DNA from: Muraenolepis orangiensis
Lineage: Eukaryota > Chordata > Actinopteri > Gadiformes > Muraenolepididae
Reading direction: 5' to 3'
DNA length: 64,000 nucleotides
NCBI GenBank assembly: GCA_027704905.1
Contig: CM051000.1
Span: 9,653,072 to 9,717,071, forward strand
Part shown: one piece after another, positions 1-12,520 of the stretch
Layout of the letters: each line of letters opens with the position of its first letter
How positions within the stretch are numbered: position 1 is the stretch's first letter
The notes under the pieces: model-generated
Databases searched by the model: none
What the model saw: only the letters and a program-made list of their open reading frames with translations
Told to the model about the DNA's origin: nothing
Translations under genes and position numbers: made by a program

Positions 1-12
1 TGCACTGATGTG

Positions 13-3000
13 TTACTGCTCAGTTGTTGGCAAAGGCTGATATTGAACAGCAACCTTCTTGAATTTGTGAATCATCACCACTCCACAGATCATGCCAACC
101 GCTGCTAGAAGGCATCCAGCGATGAAGGCCATGTTGAGATTCAGGCCGGTTACTAGAACAAATAAATACAAAACAGTTGAAGTCATAGCTATTCCACCAA
201 GTCATATGAAGTTGTATTAAAAGTGATATTGTTGTTTGCCATGTTTACCACAGTTTAAGAACTTCAACATTACCTCTGCTCTCACTTTCTGGTGTGCTTC
301 GCAAACGCAAAGGACCCTGGGAAATGAAGTGCACTCCTGTTTCAATAGCTCTCCTGCGACGGTGATTCTGGTGGTTGGGTGCCACACATCCCTTGGAGGA
401 CCTGGTGTTGGGGTTCCCGATCTCACATTGAAGGACCGAACAGCTGATGTACACCTGAACCAAAATGAGATACCCTGTCAATACATGGCTACACTGTAGT
501 TAAGTTATTTATTTACTTGGTTGAATTCATTCAGTTTTACCTGGTCATGTAATCCTATGAATTTGAAGGCATCGATTGAAAACCGAAACTCTTTATTATG
601 ACTCTTGGGATAGATGACAACAGTGGGGTCCACTGTACACCTAGTTAAAAAAAACAACAGAAATATTACAAACAATATATTCATATTGACATTTAAATGC
701 CTTACATCAAGTATATCTAGTGCAGTTTATTTGTCATTGGTAGGACGGTTGTTTACCCATTCTCTATTATGGAGTAGGTAGGCTGGTAATTAGGGTTATC
801 GTAAGGTGAAGCGCTGCAGGACTCCACAAACAGCTCTGTGTTATTGACTGAAGATGAGGCTTCAATCTGCATGTAAATCTTGTCTCCAACTTCGTACTCC
901 AGTGGGTATAAACTGGGATTGACCATTGTGTCATAGAGGTTGTTTGGGAAGAACTCAAAGTCATAGGTGAACATCCCAAAGCCCTTCTCTACAATAGTCT
1001 TGATGTCCCTGTGCACAGTGAACCCCAGGGTTACATTTCCACGCTTTGGGTACTGGCAGCAAAACCGAACTTCCAACAGATGTTTCCTGGTAATGACGTC
1101 TGGGCAAGCTCAAAGGTGGTGATCTCATTCTCGAAGAAAAGGGTTTCATTGTCCATCTGCAGATCAAGAACATTGTAACATTATAACATGACAGTGACAT
1201 TAACTTAATCACTGGTCAGCAGAAATCCAGACATACACATTTAGCATAATAATTAACATACTATTACATTTATTATAATATATATTTGCATTACCCTAAG
1301 TGTAGTACCACATTCATTGAGAGGGATGACACCAATGACATGAGTGCTATTGGAGTATAGACTGCAGGCTGGGTTGCTCGGATCATTCAGCCGCAGGTGA
1401 TCTTCATTAAGTCCCTTGCATGAGGATTTATCCAACGCTATTGTCATTGAGTTTTGATTGCAGATCACGTGGGGTTTACCTGGTGTCGAGATTTGAAGTG
1501 GATTGTTTCTTAGATTATGTCAAAATATACACAAAACTCCAAACATGCTCAATATAAAATTACACATGTTTTACTTTTCATTAGCTGCATGAAAACAAAA
1601 ACAAAATGCAACCAAAATTGGATTTGAAACCAAATGTTTTTGACAGTTCATTGATATGATGTTCACATTATAAAACGTAATACATAATAATTCTGTTTGG
1701 TAACACGCAATATATTTGTATTACGTGTTGTATTATTTGTATTATGTGTTCATAGAAATCATTTTTCATGGGAATTATTATAAAGTGAGTAGAACTATAC
1801 ATGTACATGCTGAAAGAAAATGGTATTCGAGCACATTTAGCATAACCCTAAAATGTCAATACTCACTTTTAACTTGCACCCAAACACACCTCATTTCAGA
1901 CTGATAGGTCTGATACCTGAAAATAATTGTAGGGAACAATAAGTCACTTGAAACTCAACATTGGTACTGAAAAAGATCACTGTAAAGATTCATTATTGTT
2001 GTCTTACTTATATAATAATATAATTGTATTGAAAGGTTGGATATAGAAATATAGAAATGAAAGGAACCTACGAATAAGCTGCTTCAGCAACAAAGCAAAT
2101 TGGAACCTTGTCTCCGAGGTGGTCGGGAGTCGGGGTCCATCTAATTTTAAATTCTCCCTCTGCAATCTTGTGCTTGGTGGTGTTCAGGGGTCCAGTGTAG
2201 ATGATATTCCCTACTCTGTATTAAAACAAAAGGTATTACTATTTAGATTATCAAGTTGTGGGTGATACTGTTTCATTGACTCATTGAATAAACTGATGAA
2301 TTGTAACATTGTGTCAGCTGACAAATGTAATTACGTTGATATTGAAGCTTGTGCTTTGATCGTCATTTCAAATATTTCGTTGAGGTTAGCTGTTAGATGA
2401 GCTTTGTGACTGGGTGTTGGGTCCACAAATTCAGGCAAGTACTCTCCTTCAGTGCAGGACGGAGCAGCTGTATCCACTACAGTGGAAGTAGAAATGTTTT
2501 AGCTTCCAAAAGCAATATGTTGTAGAGCTCAACTTAGAAATGATGCCATGGGAAATCGAGACAATGTTTAGAATAATGCAGTTCTGTTTATACAATCAAA
2601 TACGAATAGTCAACACTATTGTAATGTGCCATCGACCATTCAGGAAATTACAACAATCAAATTAGTTTCAGATGTGCCAAATGGCTTACCACGAACAGTG
2701 AACTGCAGAGGAAGTTGACTGAGGGGAGCAGGATACTGTCTGGTGGTAATCCAGGGATCAGTTGTACTGGTAGTAGCTGCGGTTGTGGTGGTGGTTGTCC
2801 AGGGATCAGTTGTGGTTGTGGGTGGTCTGGTGGTGGTGGATGGGCCAGTCGTCGTCCAGGGATCAGTTGTGGTGGTGGTGGGTGGGTAGGTGGTGGTCCA
2901 GGGATCAGTTGTGGTTGTGGGTGGTTTGGTGGTGGTGGATGGGCTAGTCGTCGTCCAGGGATCAGTTGTGGTTGTGGGTGGTTTGGTGGTGGTGGATGGG

Positions 3001-6000
3001 CCAGTCGTCGTCCAGGGATCAGTTGTGGTGGTGGTGGGTGGGTAGGTGGTGGTCCAGGGATCAGTTGTGGTTGTGGGTGGTTTGGTGGTGGTGGATGGGC
3101 CAGTCGTCGTCCAGGGATCAGTTGTGGTGGTGGTGGGTGGGTAGGTGGTGGTCCAGGGATCAGTTGTGGTTGTGGGTGGTTTGGTGGTGGTGGATGGGCC
3201 AGTCGTCGTCCAGGGATCAGTTGTGGTGGTGGTGGGTGGGTAGGTGGTGGTCCAGGGATCAGTTGTGGTTGTGGGTGGTTTGGTGGTGGTGGATGGGCCA
3301 GTCGTCGTCCAGGGATCAGGTGTGGTAGTGGTCGGTTGGCGGGTGTCGTCCAGGGATCAGTTGTGGTGGTAGCTGCGGTTGTGGTGGTGGTTGTCCAGGG
3401 ATCAGTTGTGGTGGTGGTGGGTGGGTAGGTGGTGGTCCAGGGATCAGTTGTGGTTGTGGGTGGTTGGTGGTGGTGGATGGGCCAGTCGTCGTCCAGGGAT
3501 CAGGTGTGGTAGTGGTCGGTTGGCCGGGTGTCGTCCAGGGATCAGTTGTGGTGGTAGCTGCGGTTGTGGTGGTGGTGGTCCAGGGATCAGTTGTGGTGGT
3601 TGGTCCAGCTGTAGTTGTTGTATAATAGTACCTAATATCACGTTTGCGTCTCTGTCCAGTCAGGGCATACCTTGTGCTTTTAAATCCAGTTGCGGAGGTC
3701 AAGGTGATGGTGTTTTTTGGAAAGTCTTCCACTACCAACTCAAACCCATACACTCCAGTGTATCCTGTGTAAGTGTACCTTAAGATGCAATTGCCCTGAC
3801 AATGTGAATATGAAAAAGTTAGATTGGGAGGGGGGGACAAAAACAAAATTAAGTCAGTTTAAGGAACGGTAAACAAGATTTGCGTCTACATGTTAAGTAA
3901 CCTCTGCATGCAAGTTTTGAAGACAAAAATAACAGTCCTCACTAAACTCAGAAACTAAGGCTTGCTGTTAAAACCTAACATCAGCGTAGCCTTAAAGCGA
4001 GTGTCTATGACAGAATGTGTTTTAGTGCAATAATATGAATTCAACATGGTGTTGAAAAATATTGAATACAAGTTTGTTTGTTAAGGTTTTTACCAACCTC
4101 ATCCAGGGAGAAACCGTCGGGTTGACTGCATGTATCACATTCTCTGTTACGGATGGTTGCATATCTGCATTTGACTTGATCATCATCAGGGTCGGCTGTC
4201 ATTATCTGGTATGATCTTGGGCAGTTTGAAGGAACCCTAACATTGAGAAACAGAAATAACAGCCATTCATCAGAATTACTAACTGTTTAAAAGATGCATT
4301 GATGAGCTGATAGCTAAACACGTGACAAAGTGGCAATTACAAAGCAAAATTTATAGTTTAATATAAATAATGACTTATATTAATAATTATTAATACGCTT
4401 TACTCGTAATGGTAAATGGACATTTATATAGCGCTTTTCTAACCAATGGTTACACAAAGCGCTTTATTGTGTTATGTATTTTGTTTACTTAATTTTAATA
4501 TGTTATATGTATTTAATATCTTCAGTTTTTTGTTTAGTTTCATTTTGTTATTATTTCTCATTTCATTCATAATATATTTCATGTTTATTAACAACTTTGG
4601 CTTGTAGACCTGTGAAATGGCCCATAGCTCAGGATAGGGAAAAGACGTACCTCAGGGCAGGCATAATAACATTATATGGAGAGGTATTTGGCAGCCAGGT
4701 ATCAGATCTCCTCCTCAAGTCCACATGTGTCAATAGTCTCCAAGACCTCAGGCTATTAGTAGTGGATATCCAACAGCAGCTAGCTTTCCTAGTATAAAGA
4801 GACAACATTGCAGCTAAATAGCAGAACTCTTGAGCTATTGGCCCTACTGACCGGTATACATTTGTTATGATTGATTGACTTCTACAAAAACTTTAAAATA
4901 TTGGATACTTTTAGAACCAATAATAAATATTGTAATTAATAAAGTGAAAAATCACCTCATTTCAAAGGGATTGTCATTGAGGAGATATCTTGACTGTATG
5001 ATTTCTGTTTCACACCACCAATTGGATCCTGTATTGCTACTGTCTATAGCACCAGCCTCTGTTGTCAATATGTTGCCACAGTTACCACTTTGACATGTCC
5101 AATCAACGCGATACCAGTAGTAATTAGTGTAGGCCTGCCTGAAAATGAGATCCACCTGTGAAGAAGACCAAGTTAACAGTGGTTACACTTTGCAATAACG
5201 TTCATTCATAAAACAACAAAATATGTGTAAAAGGTAGGACTGATTCCAAGTCAGTGGGTAGATGGGTCTGACATAAATTAAGATCACATTTGGAGATTCA
5301 CGTTTGCTCTTGTTTTGTCCTTGATTGATCACGATTTCCCCTGCCTTGTAAAGTTGATACTCTGATAAGAGCATTGATAACTCTCCCTGCAGCAACCAAA
5401 ATCACCTGATGAGGGGGGAAAAACAGTATGTAGCTGCACAGAAGATAAGCTGTGTCTATATTCAGTGTATGTATGAGTGAGTAAGACTGTACTAGTCTAC
5501 TCACTGCCTGCGGAGCACAATATTAGGGTAACTACACTGTGCCAGTCACTCTAACCACCCACACACTCCACATTAATCTCTTCATCACTCGGCCTCTTAA
5601 GCCGGATGTTGTCTAAAATAACATACCAACAATGAACCTACATCTCCACAAATTCAAGGGCTATATTATGTAATATTATAGAAAGATAAGTAAATTGAGT
5701 ATATATAACAAGGGTTATAATATGTCATCTTGGTACGAAAATAAAGATAACACTTATGAGCTTGTTGTGTAAGGGAAATAGTCAATGTGGATTCTACTAG
5801 TTCAGAGTGAATAAAGCAAGAAATTAGCATAGATAGAAGGTTTAATTTCCAGATCATTTTTGACAAAGAACCTGTTGAATGGAGTGGTGCCAGTAGTTGA
5901 AACAAACACTGAAGGGAAACTCTGACACGACTGACTGATACATAACTCAACACACCTTGAGTTGTGGCAGCCCCTCCCACACAATTAACAAGGCAATTGA

Positions 6001-7371
6001 CCTAGATTAACGCTTAAGCACTAACTGATCACTGAGCTAACAATAGACCAATGATTAAAGCACAACTATTCCAGATGAGTCAAGAAGTTCACAGTCCCTA
6101 CAGTAGTTGAGACAAACACAAACACAGATACAGTTACACAGAACAGAAAATGTTTTGAGTTAGGTTAACTCATGTACACATTTATTAACAGGACCATGTA
6201 CTTGTTCATAATTAGTGTCTTTGAATATTCATTATTGTTGTTCTTTATTCCTTGATGCAGTTATTTACTCCAATGGTAAATATACAATTCTGACGATTTT
6301 ACAACAGTCGGCCTTGAGTCCATATTAATAACATTGTGCAGTGTGTTCCATTAGTGCCCTATGCAGTGGTGCATATTGGACAATGTAGGATAAAAGATGA
6401 AGGCTAATTTAAAAGTTAATACTGCATTTAAGCGGATTGTAATATCTAAGTCGATTTTTATTGTAAGCTCAGAGTACACTAGAATTTACACATACAGATG
6501 TCAAAAAGTGAACATTTTCTATGTTTGGCCGTTCGTTTACTTTTAGTCAGTATGGCCCCCAAAAAAATGTTGCTCACTCTGCCTTTCGTCCCCTCATCAG
6601 CACACTAGCATATCTATAACCACACCCACTGATTAGATAAGTCTAATCAGATAAGATTAGCATAGTGTGTGGTTTTTCTGTTATTCTATTACATTCTCTT
6701 TAGACATGTTAAATTAAATTAAATTAAATAAAAAAAATGTAAAACAATGTAAAACCAGTGACTACCTCTGAAAACTCTGTTTGCCCATATTTGTTTGCAG
6801 TACCTATTGCTTTGATGGGGTTGTTTTGGTTGTTAATCCATTATTTGGTGTCAAAGCTCTACATCCTCTATATGCTACTAGTCCATCTGTGTAGGTCCCT
6901 CTGCTTTACTGATTATTGCATTACCCAAAACAGCAGCACCACAGCAGATGTGGCTGCTATGGGTTACATATGTATTACTTATTATGTAACAGATGTTGGA
7001 AAGAATTAGTTCATTTGTAGTAATGACATCAGTGTACCATTTATATCTGATGGGTCAGTATGTTGTAAATCACCTATTATTATATGTAAATAAATACATA
7101 AGCTTCTCATACATAAACGTTTTGCAGCAGCTGATCTAAAGTTCCAAGTTATCCCAAGGGTTAGTAAGGCCTTATGTATAGATTAGCTTCTCTTTTCATG
7201 TAATTTATATATTGATTGAAATATATAGGTAGCTTGAGTTCTTACCGTAAGGGACCCATTCGGGGATCTTTCTCTGGCAACGAATCTCGCCGTACCTGCA
7301 CGGTAGTGTGATGCAGATGCAACTGAGATCAGCACGAGCAACTGGACTGAGAACATCAAGTAGGACGCCAT
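13..7371 (-). CDS. Mucin-like ZP-domain membrane protein, copy A (12 exons, frameshifted)
   Basis: Seen: exons with matching GT-AG sites and phases at 7371-7246, 5155-4956, 4236-4098, 3795-2690, 2476-2335, 2215-2072, 1916-1867, 1479-1295, 1156-757, 640-541, 454-274 and 152-13. The start sits in a strong context (CACCATGG). The expected product is about 955 residues: signal peptide 1-20, Cys/Trp-rich region 21-200, RRKR at about 204-207, Thr/Pro DPW repeats about 210-500, linker, ZP domain about 624-855, RRRR furin-type site about 882-885, TM helix about 914-934, short tail. ZP domains polymerise into extracellular matrices after furin cleavage (known of the family); a surface or egg-coat/mucosal role is inference. 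Breaks: exon 4 lacks one base near 3465 and one near 3340, and exon 9 lacks one base near 1100, compared with copy B. These are either pseudogenisation or assembly errors. The last codon before the stop is CAG, where copy B has TAA. I do not recognise a named gene. Confidence 0.8.
2735..3610 (-). repeat. Thr/Pro-rich DPW coding tandem repeat (18 units), copy A
   Basis: Inside exon 4. The 11-bp core for TDPW occurs 18 times. A 99-bp (33-codon) higher-order unit alternates DPWTTTYPP and DPWTTTGPSTTTKPP types. High Thr/Pro without Cys is typical of O-glycosylated mucin domains. Two single-base losses relative to the repeat consensus (about 3465 and 3340) break the frame. Exon 4 length mod 3 (1106) agrees with a net loss of two bases. 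Confidence 0.85.
4405..4480. repeat. Interspersed repeat fragment in intron 2 of copy A
   Basis: Contains the common fish repeat 3'-end wording 'catttatatagcgctttt' and an inverted 'aaagcgcttta'. It is present at the same place in copy B (about 26660-26710), so it predates the duplication. Confidence 0.4.
5934..7245. other. Inner part of intron 1, copy A only
   Basis: No gene seen. The matching part of copy B is lost in the N gap. It includes an AAATT tandem stretch near 6710-6735. Confidence 0.5.
7246..7371 (-). CDS. Exon 1 of copy A: signal peptide
   Basis: Encodes 42 residues ending ...SPNGSLT, in phase 0 with exon 2. The first ~20 residues are hydrophobic with a small-residue end (ISVASA), a typical secretory signal peptide. 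The following SHYRAGTARF motif opens the mature protein. The donor GTAAGA lies directly downstream. This is the only copy of exon 1 in the window. Confidence 0.8.
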
Positions 7372-7394
7372 GGTGCCTCGAACTGAACCTCGCT

Positions 7395-7432
7395 CCTCCA
7401 GGGTAGCACTAACATAAGAGCATCTTATACCT
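7395..7432 (-). promoter_or_regulatory. Putative TATA-box promoter of copy A
   Basis: On the minus strand TATAAGA lies at about 7429-7423, some 52-58 bp upstream of the ATG at 7371. That would put transcription start near 7395 and give a 5' UTR of about 25 nt. Assigned by position and motif only. Confidence 0.4.
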
Positions 7433-7539
7433 GCAGCATCAGTAGATGCTCCACCCACCACATACCATAAGGGACTATGTTTCTGGTCCTGTGCCAAGTT
7501 GATAACTCGTTTTTCTGGTAACAAAAAGGATTAATGATT

Positions 7540-8995
7540 CATTGTTACAGTAAATCTAAGGCTAAATCTATTTTCAAAATAGGTTCCGAGCATTCAACTT
7601 TTTTTAATTGTACTTGTCTGGCCATATTATTGCTGTGTGATCATCCTTTGTCACACAGCCTTTGTGAGCTGTTCAATCACACAGCAAAGAAAGAAAAACA
7701 CAATTGTGAATTCCCCCATCTATTTATAGTAATGGAATCAAATTATTTTCTGACTGTTTTGAAATTTTTATCCTCTCTCAATGTTTTTACTTTTTTCCTC
7801 ACTACAGTAATATATTTAAATAAAAAGTTAATATAAAGTTAATCATTGATGAAATTGAACATTCATTTACCAGTCATTATCATACATTTTAATTGACGTA
7901 TTGAAGTATACTTCATTTTTTTAGTGTTTGGTAGTGACTGCATTGTTTCGGTAGTGTCCACAGTATTTAGTTTGCAAAGTATTATCATATTCCTTCAACC
8001 ATATTGCTTAATAAGCTCATAACTGTTATGCCACACACGGATTGTTGCATGCGAAACCCCGGGCAGTACAGACACAGAGTCGGAGGCAAAAGGAGTTTAA
8101 TAACCCGTAGGCATCTTTATTTGGATATTGCTCCAATGAATATACTGCCATGAGGTGTGAATAATCAACTATGTGTGTGTAAATTACGGTTTTGCAGAAA
8201 TACCAGGAATCCACGGGAGATTGCGACAGGGGAGCGGGGTATAAATAAGGAGCCTGATTGGGAATTGGGAACAGGTGCGCTGACGTGACTACAGTCTTCT
8301 GGGACGGAGTGTTCTCCGGGGTGTAGTAACCCCAGGTGGACAAGAGGGGGAGACAGAGGAGCTTAGCTGGATAGGAGAGTGGTGTGATGCTGGAATAATA
8401 ACAATAACATCATCTCATAACACTTAAATCAACTCATAACATGCCTTATCTTAAGATGTAAGACAAACGTTTGCTGATCAATAAAATAAATGTATTTATT
8501 ATTGAACACACATGTACCTGTCACAGTCTGAGAACCGGAGAGGCAGGCGGATACCCAAAAGCAGACACGGAATACATGATATGCACAAACTTAGTCTTTG
8601 ATGAATCAAAGACTAAGAAGGGCAAAACATGGTAAAAGAGGTTCTAGAGGTGTAATCCAAAGTTGAAATCAAAAACGTAACCAGGAACTCTGTACTTCCG
8701 TACTTCGATCAGCAATTTTCATTCTTGGGGAACAAAATACCATGTCTGATGTCAACCTTAACCTCTGACACCCTTTTCTTTTGTTATGCTTCCCTGCTCT
8801 TCATTTCCTTCCATTTACCCTCTGTTCAAGTTTCTGTCATTTTCTGTACCTAAGCATTTTTGTACTTTCCATCCTTTTCGGTCTAGCAGGCCTGATTTCT
8901 GATGTGAAGTGCTAGGTGGAAGCACTGCCAAATGTCTCCATCTCTCTCTGTCTTTTCACTATAGGCCTGTGTTTTTGCAGGATTTTCCTCCATGA
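7540..8995. other. Intergenic, no gene recognised
   Basis: AT-rich with short uninformative reading frames. The only clear structure is a perfect 13-bp-stem palindrome at 8590-8617 (2-nt loop), next to a GC-richer tract (8515-8580) of the kind seen at ends of fish repeats. Confidence 0.4.
8590..8617. repeat. Perfect hairpin, 13-bp stem
   Basis: CTTAGTCTTTGAT / ATCAAAGACTAAG around a GA loop. No poly-T tract follows, so it is not an obvious Pol III stop. Function unknown. Confidence 0.6.
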
Positions 8996-9004
8996 TTTTT
9001 TAAC

Positions 9005-10200
9005 CCGTTCCACAAGGCTGTGTGCTGAGCCCTCTCCTCTACTCCCTCTTCACCCACGACTGCACTCCTCTACATGGTACAAACACCATCATCAAGTTTG
9101 CCGACGACACAACAGTGGTGGGCCTCATCAAAAACAACGATGAGGCAGCCTACAGTGAGGAGGTCCAGCACCTGGTGGCGTGGTGCGCTGACAACAACCT
9201 GGCCCTCAACACCAAGAAGACCAAGGAGCTCATCGTCGACTTCAGGAAGACCAGAGCTGCCGCACACACCCCCATCCTCATCAACGGAGTGGAGGTCGAG
9301 CGTGTCTCCAGCTTTAAATTCCTGGGGGTCCACATCTCCGAGGACCTCTCCTGGTCCCTCAATACTGCCTCACTGGTAAAGAAGGCTCACCAGCGTCTCT
9401 TCTTCCTGAGGAGACTGAGGAAAGCCCACCTGTCACCTCAGATTCTGGTGAACCTTTATCGGTGTGCTATTGAAAGCATCCTCACCAACTGCATCACAGT
9501 GTGGTACAGCAACTGCACTGTTTCTGACCGGAAAGCGCTGCAGAGGATGGTGAAAACCACCCAACGCATCGTTGGACTACATCTCCCTGCAATAAACACT
9601 ACCCACCACAAACAGTGTCTGAGGAAGGCACAAACAATTGTGGATGACCCCTCTCACCCCAACCATGGACTGTTTTCCCTCCTCCCCTCCGGGAGGCGCT
9701 ATAGAAACCTTCGTTCCAAGTCAAGCAGGCTTAGGAACAGCTTCTTCCTCTCAGCTGTCATCTCCCTCAACTTTTCACCACGTAGACAGCCCCCCCCCCC
9801 CCGCTGCCCAACCCCTGCTGCCCCTTCCCCCTGCTACCACACCTCTGCTGTCCCCCCCCTGCTGCCCCTCCCCCTGCTGCCCCCCCCTCTGCTGCAGCCC
9901 GCGCCCCTGCCCCACACCTCTTCTCAACACCTATAACAATCACCACCAATGTCTCTGACTAACTTTAAAAAAGATAAAAGAAAAAACAAAGAGTAAAAAC
10001 AAACTGTATCACAACTACCTATCTCTCTATAGTTTACATATTTATTACTAAGATACCTGTTTACTGTAACTGCAATATATATTTAAACTGTTGATAGAAC
10101 TGCCCTTACTTCTGTATATACATATACATTTATATATGCTATACATTTATATATGCTCACTTGTATATACCAGTCTAAAACATTTCTCTACAAATATTTA
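9005..10200 (+). mobile_element. Rex1-like LINE, 5'-truncated (RT palm to 3' UTR)
   Basis: The frame 9022-9936 starts at the PQGCVLSPLL motif of the RT palm. The catalytic box KFADDTTVVGL is intact, followed by FKFLGVHISEDL, the thumb (QRLFFLRRLRK) and the C-terminal LLPSGRRYR block. The fingers, the YSSAFNT box and the endonuclease are missing. The C-terminus runs into a C/T-rich simple stretch (about 9789-9910). The 3' UTR is AT-rich with TATATACATATA runs. Assignment to the Rex1/CR1 group is by motif and moderately sure; the copy is dead by truncation. Confidence 0.75.
9789..9910. repeat. C-rich low-complexity tract (CCCCCTGCTGCC-like)
   Basis: Degenerate CCNCTGCTGCC units inside the LINE 3' region. 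A similar tract is in the related copy at about 39375-39465, so it belongs to that LINE family. Confidence 0.6.
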
Positions 10201-10204
10201 TTGT

Positions 10205-11770
10205 ATACATATATTCATCCATCCATCCATCGTCTACCGCTTATCCGGGTCGGGTCCCGGAGCTAACAGCTCCAGCAGGGGACTCCAAATGTCCCTCCCT
10301 GGCAACCAGCCAAAAATCGACCAGCTCTGACTGGGGGATCCCAAGGCATTCCCAGGCAAGTGTGGAGATGTAATCACCCAACCTGTACCTTGGTCTGCCC
10401 TGTGGTCTCCTCCCAGCTGGACGTGCCTGGAAAACCTCACTCGGGGGGCAACCAGGAAGCATCCTTACTAGATGCCAGAACCACCTCAACTGGCTCCTTT
10501 CTACGTGAAGGAGCAGCGGCTCTACTCTGAGTCTCTCACGAGTGACCAAGCTTCTCACCCTATCCCTAAGGGAGATGCCAGCCACCCTCCTGAAGAAACT
10601 AATATCGGCCAAACTCTCCTTTCCAGCACCTTGGATTAGACTTGCCCAGGGAAGCTAAGTAATGTCATACCCTTGTTATTGGCACAAACTCTCTGGTCCC
10701 CTTTTCAAACGGTTTGCCACCGTTTGCCAATCCTTAGGCAGTGTCCCAGACATTCACGCAATGTTGAAAAGACACTCAACACCCAGAGCCTTCAGCATTT
10801 CTTGTATGTCATCAACCCCTGGGGCCTGGCCACTGTGGAGATGACTTCTGCAGTGATTCATCCAGGGAGATTGATGTTTCCCACCCTCTACCTCTACCGC
10901 AGAGGGTGGGTTAGTTGGGTATAGGAGTTCTCAGTTGAGGTCAGCAGTATGTAAAAATCCTTACTGTAAAAAATCCCCTCTTAAGGCACCTGACAGTTTG
11001 CCAGAACGGTGCCGACTGAAAGTCCTTCTCCATTGCTTCTCCGAATTCCTTCGAAACCCGCTGCTTTGCGTCCACTACGGCTGAGGCTGAAGTCCTCTTG
11101 GCCTGTCGACATACATAACATTGCCCGGAAGGCCTCCTTCTTTAGTTGGATGGCTTCTCTGAGCACATGTGTCCCCCACAAAGTCTGAGGGTTGCCGCCC
11201 CTTGAGGCACCAATTACCTTAAAGCCACAGCTCTCAACCGCAGCTTCAGCAATAGAAGCTCTACATAGATGCCGGAGAAATTCCACTGGAGGTGGGAATT
11301 GACTCACCACCAGATGGGGATCGGTTGACAGCTCAGCCTCTCTCTTCACCCAAGTGTCCAAAACATGCTGCCTCAGGTCAGATGACACGATAACAAAATG
11401 AATCATTGACCTTCGGCCTAAAGTACTCTGGTACCATATACACTTATGAGTATCCTTATATTTGAACATGGTGTTTGTTATAGCCAATCCATGACTAGCA
11501 CAGAAATCCAATCCAACAACAAAACACTACTTCGGTTCAGATCAGGTAGGCCATTCATCTCCATCGCGCCCCTCCAAGTTTCCACATAATTGTGCCACAT
11601 AAAGGTGTGCCTTGAAGTCTTCTAGAAGGACTATGGAGTCCCCTACAGGAGCCCCATGCAGGACCCCATCCAGGGTGTCCGAAAAGGCTAAATACTCAAA
11701 CTGTTGTTTGGCACATTGGCACAAACAACAGTCAGAGCTTTCCCCCCACCATGACCCTACCACCAAGCGC
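10205..11770 (-). mobile_element. Rex3 LINE with RT core deleted
   Basis: On the minus strand, 11766-10981 reads as the end of the endonuclease (LDGVLHGAPVGDSIVLL, then DFCASHGLAITNTMF, RRSMIHFVIVSSDLR, KREAELSTDPHLVVS), in two frames. RT onset (NKGMTLLSFPG) lies near 10660. Sequence then jumps at about 10600 to the Rex3 C-terminus (RRVAGISLRDRVR, ERSQLRW, GRPRYRLGDYIS) and the GATG-type tail (ATCCATCCATCC at 10215-10230). The palm with its YADD-type box is missing. Rex3 is a fish RTE-clade LINE; the (GATG)n tail is diagnostic. Confidence 0.75.
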
Positions 11771-12103
11771 GGTGCTGGAGGAGTGCAGACGCGTCTCTAC
11801 CTGGAAAATCGTGTCATGTTGCATATTAACTTTTCCATCCCCTAGTCCATGGGTGTCAAACTCTGGCCCGCGGGCCAAATTTGGCCCGCGGGGTAATTAT
11901 AGTTGGCCCGCGAGACAATACCAAATTACTACTAGAGCTGGCCCGCCGGTATTATACAGCGCATTCACCGCTAATACTACGAATCCCATAATGCTCTGCT
12001 GTTGTTTTCGCGCGCCAATCAGGACAGGACCCAGAAACGCCCTCTCCTCTGTGACAGTAGTCAAAGCAACATAGACCTGTCAGCGCGCTATCCCTTCCCA
12101 AAA

Positions 12104-12261
12104 ATGGCGAAAAGAAAGGCAGAAAACAGGAGCTTTCTGGACAAGTGGGAGGCAGAATATCTGTTTACATATGTAAAAGACAAACCTGTTTGTCTTGTTT
12201 GTGGAGTCAACGTGGCTGTAAGTAAGGAGTACAACATTAGACGACACTATGAAACGAAACT
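12104..12261 (+). pseudogene. BED zinc-finger start of a hAT transposase
   Basis: Begins MAKRKAENRSFLDKWE and continues with CLVCGVNVAVSKEYNIRRHY, which gives the CxxC...HxxxxH-type BED finger seen in ZBED/GTF2IRD2-like hAT proteins. The frame is replaced by satellite DNA at 12262, immediately after the second zinc-ligand region, so only DNA-binding sequence remains. Confidence 0.65.
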
Positions 12262-12275
12262 GTCACGGTTACGGT

Positions 12276-12520
12276 GGTTGGCAGGGGGCGTGGCCTAGCC
12301 ACGTGCGCTGGTGGCGCACACACGCTCCTGTCAACAATCACGTTGGTTGGCAGGGGGCGTGGCCTAGCCACGTGCGCTGGTAGCGCACACACGCTCCTGT
12401 CAACAATCACGTTGGTTGGCAGGGGGCGTGGCCTAGCCACGTGCGCTGGTGGCGCACACACGCTCCTGTCAACAATCAAGTTGGTTGGCAGGGGGCGTGG
12501 CCAAGCCACGTGCGCTGGCC
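12276..12520 (+). repeat. 69-bp tandem repeat, about 3.6 copies
   Basis: Unit starts at 12276, 12345, 12414 and 12483 (GGTTGGCAGGGGGCGTGGCC). Each unit has nested dyads (GTGGCCTAGCCAC, CACGTG). Because 69 is a multiple of three, frames stay open on both strands without coding meaning. A short CA run follows (12522-12541). Confidence 0.85.

Larger units (their letters stand above)
1..5933. repeat. Inverted duplication arm A
   Basis: Reverse complement of 25194-31077, covering exons and introns of the mucin-ZP gene (base 1 pairs with 31077, about 5933 with 25194). It continues beyond the window start. The inner limit is set by the N gap on the other side, not by a visible loss of homology. Confidence 0.9.

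Noticed and set aside
2715..3428. Gly/Trp/Cys-rich open frame on the plus strand (and its counterpart at 27341-28366 minus)
   Set aside because: It is the antisense of the DPW mucin repeat; tandem units whose length is a multiple of three keep all frames open.
4597..4797. 66-codon frame conserved in intron 2 of both copies (also 26327-26527)
   Set aside because: Conserved only because the whole intron is duplicated; no recognisable domain.
7534..7836. 100-codon hydrophobic frame
   Set aside because: AT-rich, Phe/Leu-biased composition with no motif; likely chance.
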